Part shown: in pieces, positions 61,329 through 63,455 of the stretch
How the letters are laid out: every line of letters begins with the position of its first letter
Numbering within the stretch: the stretch's first letter is position 1
Assembly (NCBI RefSeq): GCF_014529705.1
Contig: NZ_JAANIH010000051.1
Span: 1 to 63,455, forward strand
Source of the DNA: Bradyrhizobium campsiandrae
GTDB lineage: Bacteria; Pseudomonadota; Alphaproteobacteria; Rhizobiales; Xanthobacteraceae
Length of the DNA stretch: 63,455 nucleotides
Reading direction: 5' to 3'
Made by a program: the position numbers and the translations under genes
Notes under the pieces: model-generated
Seen by the model: the letters and a program-made list of their open reading frames with translations, nothing else
The model's database searches: none
Told to the model about the DNA's origin: nothing

Positions 61329-61583
61329 ATGCCACAGCCCAAGAAGCGCGCAGCCCGCAAACTGCTGTCGCAGCATGCCTGGATCACGCTCGAGGGCGGA
61401 TTCGCGGCGCGGCATTGCCTGGTCGAGGACATTTCGAGCTCGGGCGCCAGGATCACGCTGGACGAGGATGCGAGCCAGCTTCCGGGCGTGATCCGGATGG
61501 CCTTTGCGCGGGACGCGCGGACCGGGCGAAGCTGCCAGGTGGTCTGGCGCCGCGGCAAATCGGCCGGCGTCAGGTTTCTCTGA
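61329..61583 (+). CDS. Single-domain PilZ protein
   Basis: An 84-residue protein consisting of one PilZ domain. The D-x-S-x-x-G motif is EDISSSGARI (about 33-42). The first motif R-x-x-x-R is RAARK at 7-11, with Lys at the second Arg position, so cyclic di-GMP binding may be weaker or lost. Small stand-alone PilZ proteins are frequent in bradyrhizobia and often regulate by contact with partners. Single gene. Confidence 0.85.
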   Translation: MPQPKKRAARKLLSQHAWITLEGGFAARHCLVEDISSSGARITLDEDASQLPGVIRMAFARDARTGRSCQVVWRRGKSAGVRFL

Positions 61584-61635
61584 CGTCCAGGCCTCCCGGA
61601 TGGCGCCTCGCTTGGGCCCGGGTTACAAGGCGGGC

Positions 61636-61884
61636 ATGCGTGCCGCCATTCTCCTTCTCGTCTCCGTCGCACTGAGCTCCGCAGCGAGGGGCGAGACCTT
61701 GCGCCTGCCGCCGGCTGCAGGGCCGCAAGCGGACAAGGCCCTGCCGCTGAAGGGCACGGGCTCGGGGAGCGCGAAGGCGGACGGCTGCGCCGCCTATGGC
61801 CGCGGCTTCCGCATGGTCGAGGGCACCGGCACCTGCGTGAAGATCGGCGGCGCGATCAGCGTCGACGCCGCGGTCCGACGCTGA
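61636..61884 (+). CDS. Small exported protein with a porin N-terminal signature only
   Basis: An 82-residue protein from ATG 61636. The signal peptide ends near ARG-ET (about residue 19). Residues 48-75 read DGCAAYGRGFRMVEGT and GTCVKIGG, the C..YG.GF...GT.TC.KIGG signature found at the mature N-terminus of rhizobial porins, where the two Cys form a disulfide. The frame then stops after 9 further residues, so no barrel follows. It may be a stable stand-alone mini-domain or a truncated porin relic; no porin remains are seen downstream. Confidence 0.72.
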   Translation: MRAAILLLVSVALSSAARGETLRLPPAAGPQADKALPLKGTGSGSAKADGCAAYGRGFRMVEGTGTCVKIGGAISVDAAVRR

Positions 61885-62020
61885 AGCGGCCCCAAAACAC
61901 GAAAACAACCCCATGCACAGTAGAAGCCGGCGCGGGCGGTTTGCGCGGCCACGGCGATTTCGCGCGCGCTTACCGCGGCTTGAGCCGCTGCGGCGGCTCG
62001 ATGGGGCTCACGACATCAGC

Positions 62021-62659
62021 TCACGACATCGGCCGCGCCACGTACTCGGCAAATCCCGCCCGCCTGCCGAGCTCGGCGAGCCACCGCGTCAGGTTCGGCT
62101 GCGCCGGCCGGGTGATGCCCTCGACCCCGAGCCAGCGCCGCGCATAGGCGCCGACGGCGATGTCGGCGAGCGTGAACTGGTCGCCCTCCATGAAACGGCG
62201 CGTGGCGAGCAGGCGGTCGGCGATCGCCCAGACCTCGGCGGCCGTATCGGCATCCTGCTGCACCTTGATCATGTCGCGCTCGGCGGGCGCCGTGCGCACG
62301 ATGCCCCAGAACACCGGGCGGTCGACCGGCTGCACCATCGACAGCGTCCAGTCGAGCCAGCGGTCGACGCCGGCGCGCAGCTTCGGCGCCTCCGGATAGA
62401 GGGGCGTGCCGCGCCCATGCGCCATGCAGAGATAGCGCATGATCGAATTGGATTCCCACAGCACGAAATCGCCCTCGACCAGCGTCGGAATCCGCGCATT
62501 GGGATTCATCGCCAGATAGTCGGCCTCGCGGGTCTTGCCATATTGCATGCCGGCATCGATGCGCTCGTAGGCAAGGCCCAGCTCGGCAAGGCACCACAGC
62601 ACCTTCTGCACGTTGACCGAATTGGCGCGGCCCCAGATCGTCAGCTTCTGCTCCGCCAT
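62021..62659 (-). CDS. Glutathione S-transferase family protein
   Basis: A 212-residue cytosolic GST from ATG 62659 (GGGGAGG upstream). The thioredoxin-like N-terminal domain begins KLTIWGRANSVNVQKVLWCL (about 5-24), with Ser14 in the position of the catalytic Ser/Tyr and cis-Pro in NARIPTLVEG (about 53-62), then ESNSIMRYL for the gamma-glutamyl contact. The helical C-terminal domain follows (LADIAVGAYARRWL). It resembles theta/beta-type bacterial GSTs that conjugate or isomerise electrophiles. Single gene. Confidence 0.9.
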   Translation of the reverse strand: MAEQKLTIWGRANSVNVQKVLWCLAELGLAYERIDAGMQYGKTREADYLAMNPNARIPTLVEGDFVLWESNSIMRYLCMAHGRGTPLYPEAPKLRAGVDRWLDWTLSMVQPVDRPVFWGIVRTAPAERDMIKVQQDADTAAEVWAIADRLLATRRFMEGDQFTLADIAVGAYARRWLGVEGITRPAQPNLTRWLAELGRRAGFAEYVARPMS

Positions 62660-62758
62660 GAAATCCTCCCCGCGCGCTGTTCGTTGATCGCAGCCAGCGC
62701 GGGTGATAGCGGAATTTCCGATGGCCGAGGATGGCGATTGCGGCGCGCCCCTTATGCA

Positions 62759-62785
62759 AAAAGCTCCGCCCAGGGCGGAGCTTTT
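62759..62785 (-). terminator. Rho-independent terminator after the 26-residue membrane protein gene
   Basis: AAAAGCTCCGCC, loop CAG, GGCGGAGCTTTT: a 12-bp stem with A/U ends, 46 bases after the stop of the 26-residue gene on the minus strand. It separates that gene from the GST gene. Confidence 0.85.
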
Positions 62786-62830
62786 CGTCATCGTGCGCCT
62801 GACGCGACAAACCTGCGTTTGCGCCTGACG

Positions 62831-62911
62831 TCAGTGGCCGAAGAACAGCCACAGCAGAATGATCACCGGGATCGGCACACCCAGCAGCCACAACAAAATT
62901 CCGCGTCCCAT
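62831..62911 (-). CDS. 26-residue single-helix membrane protein
   Basis: ATG 62911 to TGA 62831-62833, with a very strong ribosome site (GGAGGAGG, 5 bases before the ATG) and its own terminator 46 bases downstream. The peptide has MGRG at the start and then a nearly continuous hydrophobic helix with two Pro (LLWLLGVPIPVIILLWLFFGH). I recognise this as a tiny membrane protein type recurring in alphaproteobacteria (MGRG(I/L)LLWLLG...); its function is unknown. It lies 72 bases downstream of the glyoxalase-like gene. Confidence 0.8.
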   Translation of the reverse strand: MGRGILLWLLGVPIPVIILLWLFFGH

Positions 62912-62983
62912 CGCGTCCTCCTCCAATTGCATTTGTCGGAGGGGCAACGCCGCTGACGCGGGCTGGTTCCTTTGGCGCGGGCC

Positions 62984-63436
62984 TTACCAGTGGCCGGTGT
63001 TGGGCATCGAAGCCCACGGCTCCTGCGGCGGCTTCGGCTCGCCCTTCTGCAACAGCTCGATCGAGTGCAGATCGGGCGAGCGGACGAAGGCCATGTTGCC
63101 GTCGCGCGGCGGCCGGTTGATGGTGACGCCGGCCTTCTGCAGCTTCTCGCAAGTGGCGTAGATGTCGTCGACCTCATAGGCGAGATGGCCGAAGAAGCGG
63201 TCCTCGCCATACTTCTCCTCGTCCCAATTATAGGTGAGCTCGACCAGCGGCGCGCCGCGCGTCTTGGGCTGGTCCTTGAGCGCGTCGAGATCATCCGACG
63301 AGCACAGGAACACCAGCGTGAAGCGCCCCTTGTCGTTCTCGATCCGCCGCACCTCCGTCAAGCCCAGCGCATCCTGGTAAAACTTCAGCGCGACATCGAG
63401 ATTGCGCACGCGCAGCATGGTGTGGAGATAACGCAT
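62984..63436 (-). CDS. gloA: Lactoylglutathione lyase / VOC-superfamily metalloenzyme
   Basis: A 150-residue protein with the glyoxalase I metal ligands in place: His5 (MRYLHTML), Glu in VELTYNW (about 66), His in FGHLAYEV (about 84) and Glu in SIELLQ (about 131). It would convert the methylglyoxal-glutathione hemithioacetal to S-lactoylglutathione using Ni or Zn. The ending PKPPQEPWASMPNTGHW extends beyond the E. coli enzyme. The ribosome site GGGAG lies in the last bases of the window. The gene is followed by the 26-residue membrane protein gene on the same strand. Confidence 0.9.
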   Translation of the reverse strand: MRYLHTMLRVRNLDVALKFYQDALGLTEVRRIENDKGRFTLVFLCSSDDLDALKDQPKTRGAPLVELTYNWDEEKYGEDRFFGHLAYEVDDIYATCEKLQKAGVTINRPPRDGNMAFVRSPDLHSIELLQKGEPKPPQEPWASMPNTGHW

Positions 63437-63455
63437 GGTTGTTGCTCCCTTGGGT

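Overview
The window is a 63.5 kb piece of chromosome from an alphaproteobacterium, most probably Bradyrhizobium or a close relative in the Nitrobacteraceae. This is inferred from the high GC content, the paired outer-membrane beta-barrel genes of the Omp25/RopB type, the aminotransferase-hom-glpX gene order, the class I PHB synthase, and several families of palindromic intergenic repeats of the type found in bradyrhizobia. There is no prophage, plasmid or integrated-element signature and no CRISPR array. Almost all of the DNA is ordinary core or near-core chromosome, with accessory patches around 51.9-61 kb.

Layout. 0-11.5 kb: end of an A-type Fe-S carrier gene, a TfoX-like protein, an unusual FabA paralogue, a GGDEF protein, a DEAD-box helicase, an AraC regulator, a caspase-like secreted protein, a flavoprotein monooxygenase, two outer-membrane barrels around an SDR. 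11.9-25.7 kb: parE, dedA, paiB-argC, an ornithine-carbamoyltransferase-like gene with altered active-site motifs, MAPEG, phaC, aminotransferase-hom-glpX, haloacid dehalogenase. 25.8-32.9 kb: a GntR/FCD regulator facing a probable catabolic operon (crotonase-fold enzyme, family III CoA-transferase, tripartite tricarboxylate transporter in the order C-B-A, PdxA-like dehydrogenase), with matched inverted operator candidates between them. 33-45.6 kb: L,D-transpeptidase, an MCP-like protein with reversed domain order, recJ, SDR, class II aldolase, lytic transglycosylase, a MarR-controlled CMD/cupin pair, an amino-acid binding protein and an M23 peptidase. 45.7-48.5 kb: efp divergent from epmA-epmB, a complete core EF-P plus beta-lysylation module. 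48.9-50.2 kb: a class I DAHP synthase gene preceded by what looks like a full ribosome-mediated attenuator. 50.2-63.4 kb: HdeD, PrsW, PilZ proteins, a decayed membrane-protein gene, a methyltransferase-glycosyltransferase fusion with a GT-C-like membrane partner, a large serralysin-like RTX protein with six 108-residue repeats, tRNA-Glu, a GST, a 26-residue membrane protein and a glyoxalase-like protein.

The strongest new-looking signal is the leader in front of the DAHP synthase gene (50,015-50,182, minus strand). A sigma70-like promoter places the start of transcription at the AUG of a 26-codon peptide carrying a run of Tyr, Phe and Trp codons. It is followed by a Rho-independent terminator whose 5' arm can pair instead with a segment inside the peptide gene. 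This reads as attenuation of entry into the shikimate pathway by all three aromatic amino acids, on a leaderless leader transcript as known for rhizobial trpL. Second-rank signals are the GntR-controlled CoA/TTT/PdxA operon of unknown substrate, whose crotonase lacks both usual catalytic glutamates, and the OTC-like protein with a rewritten carbamoyl-phosphate motif.
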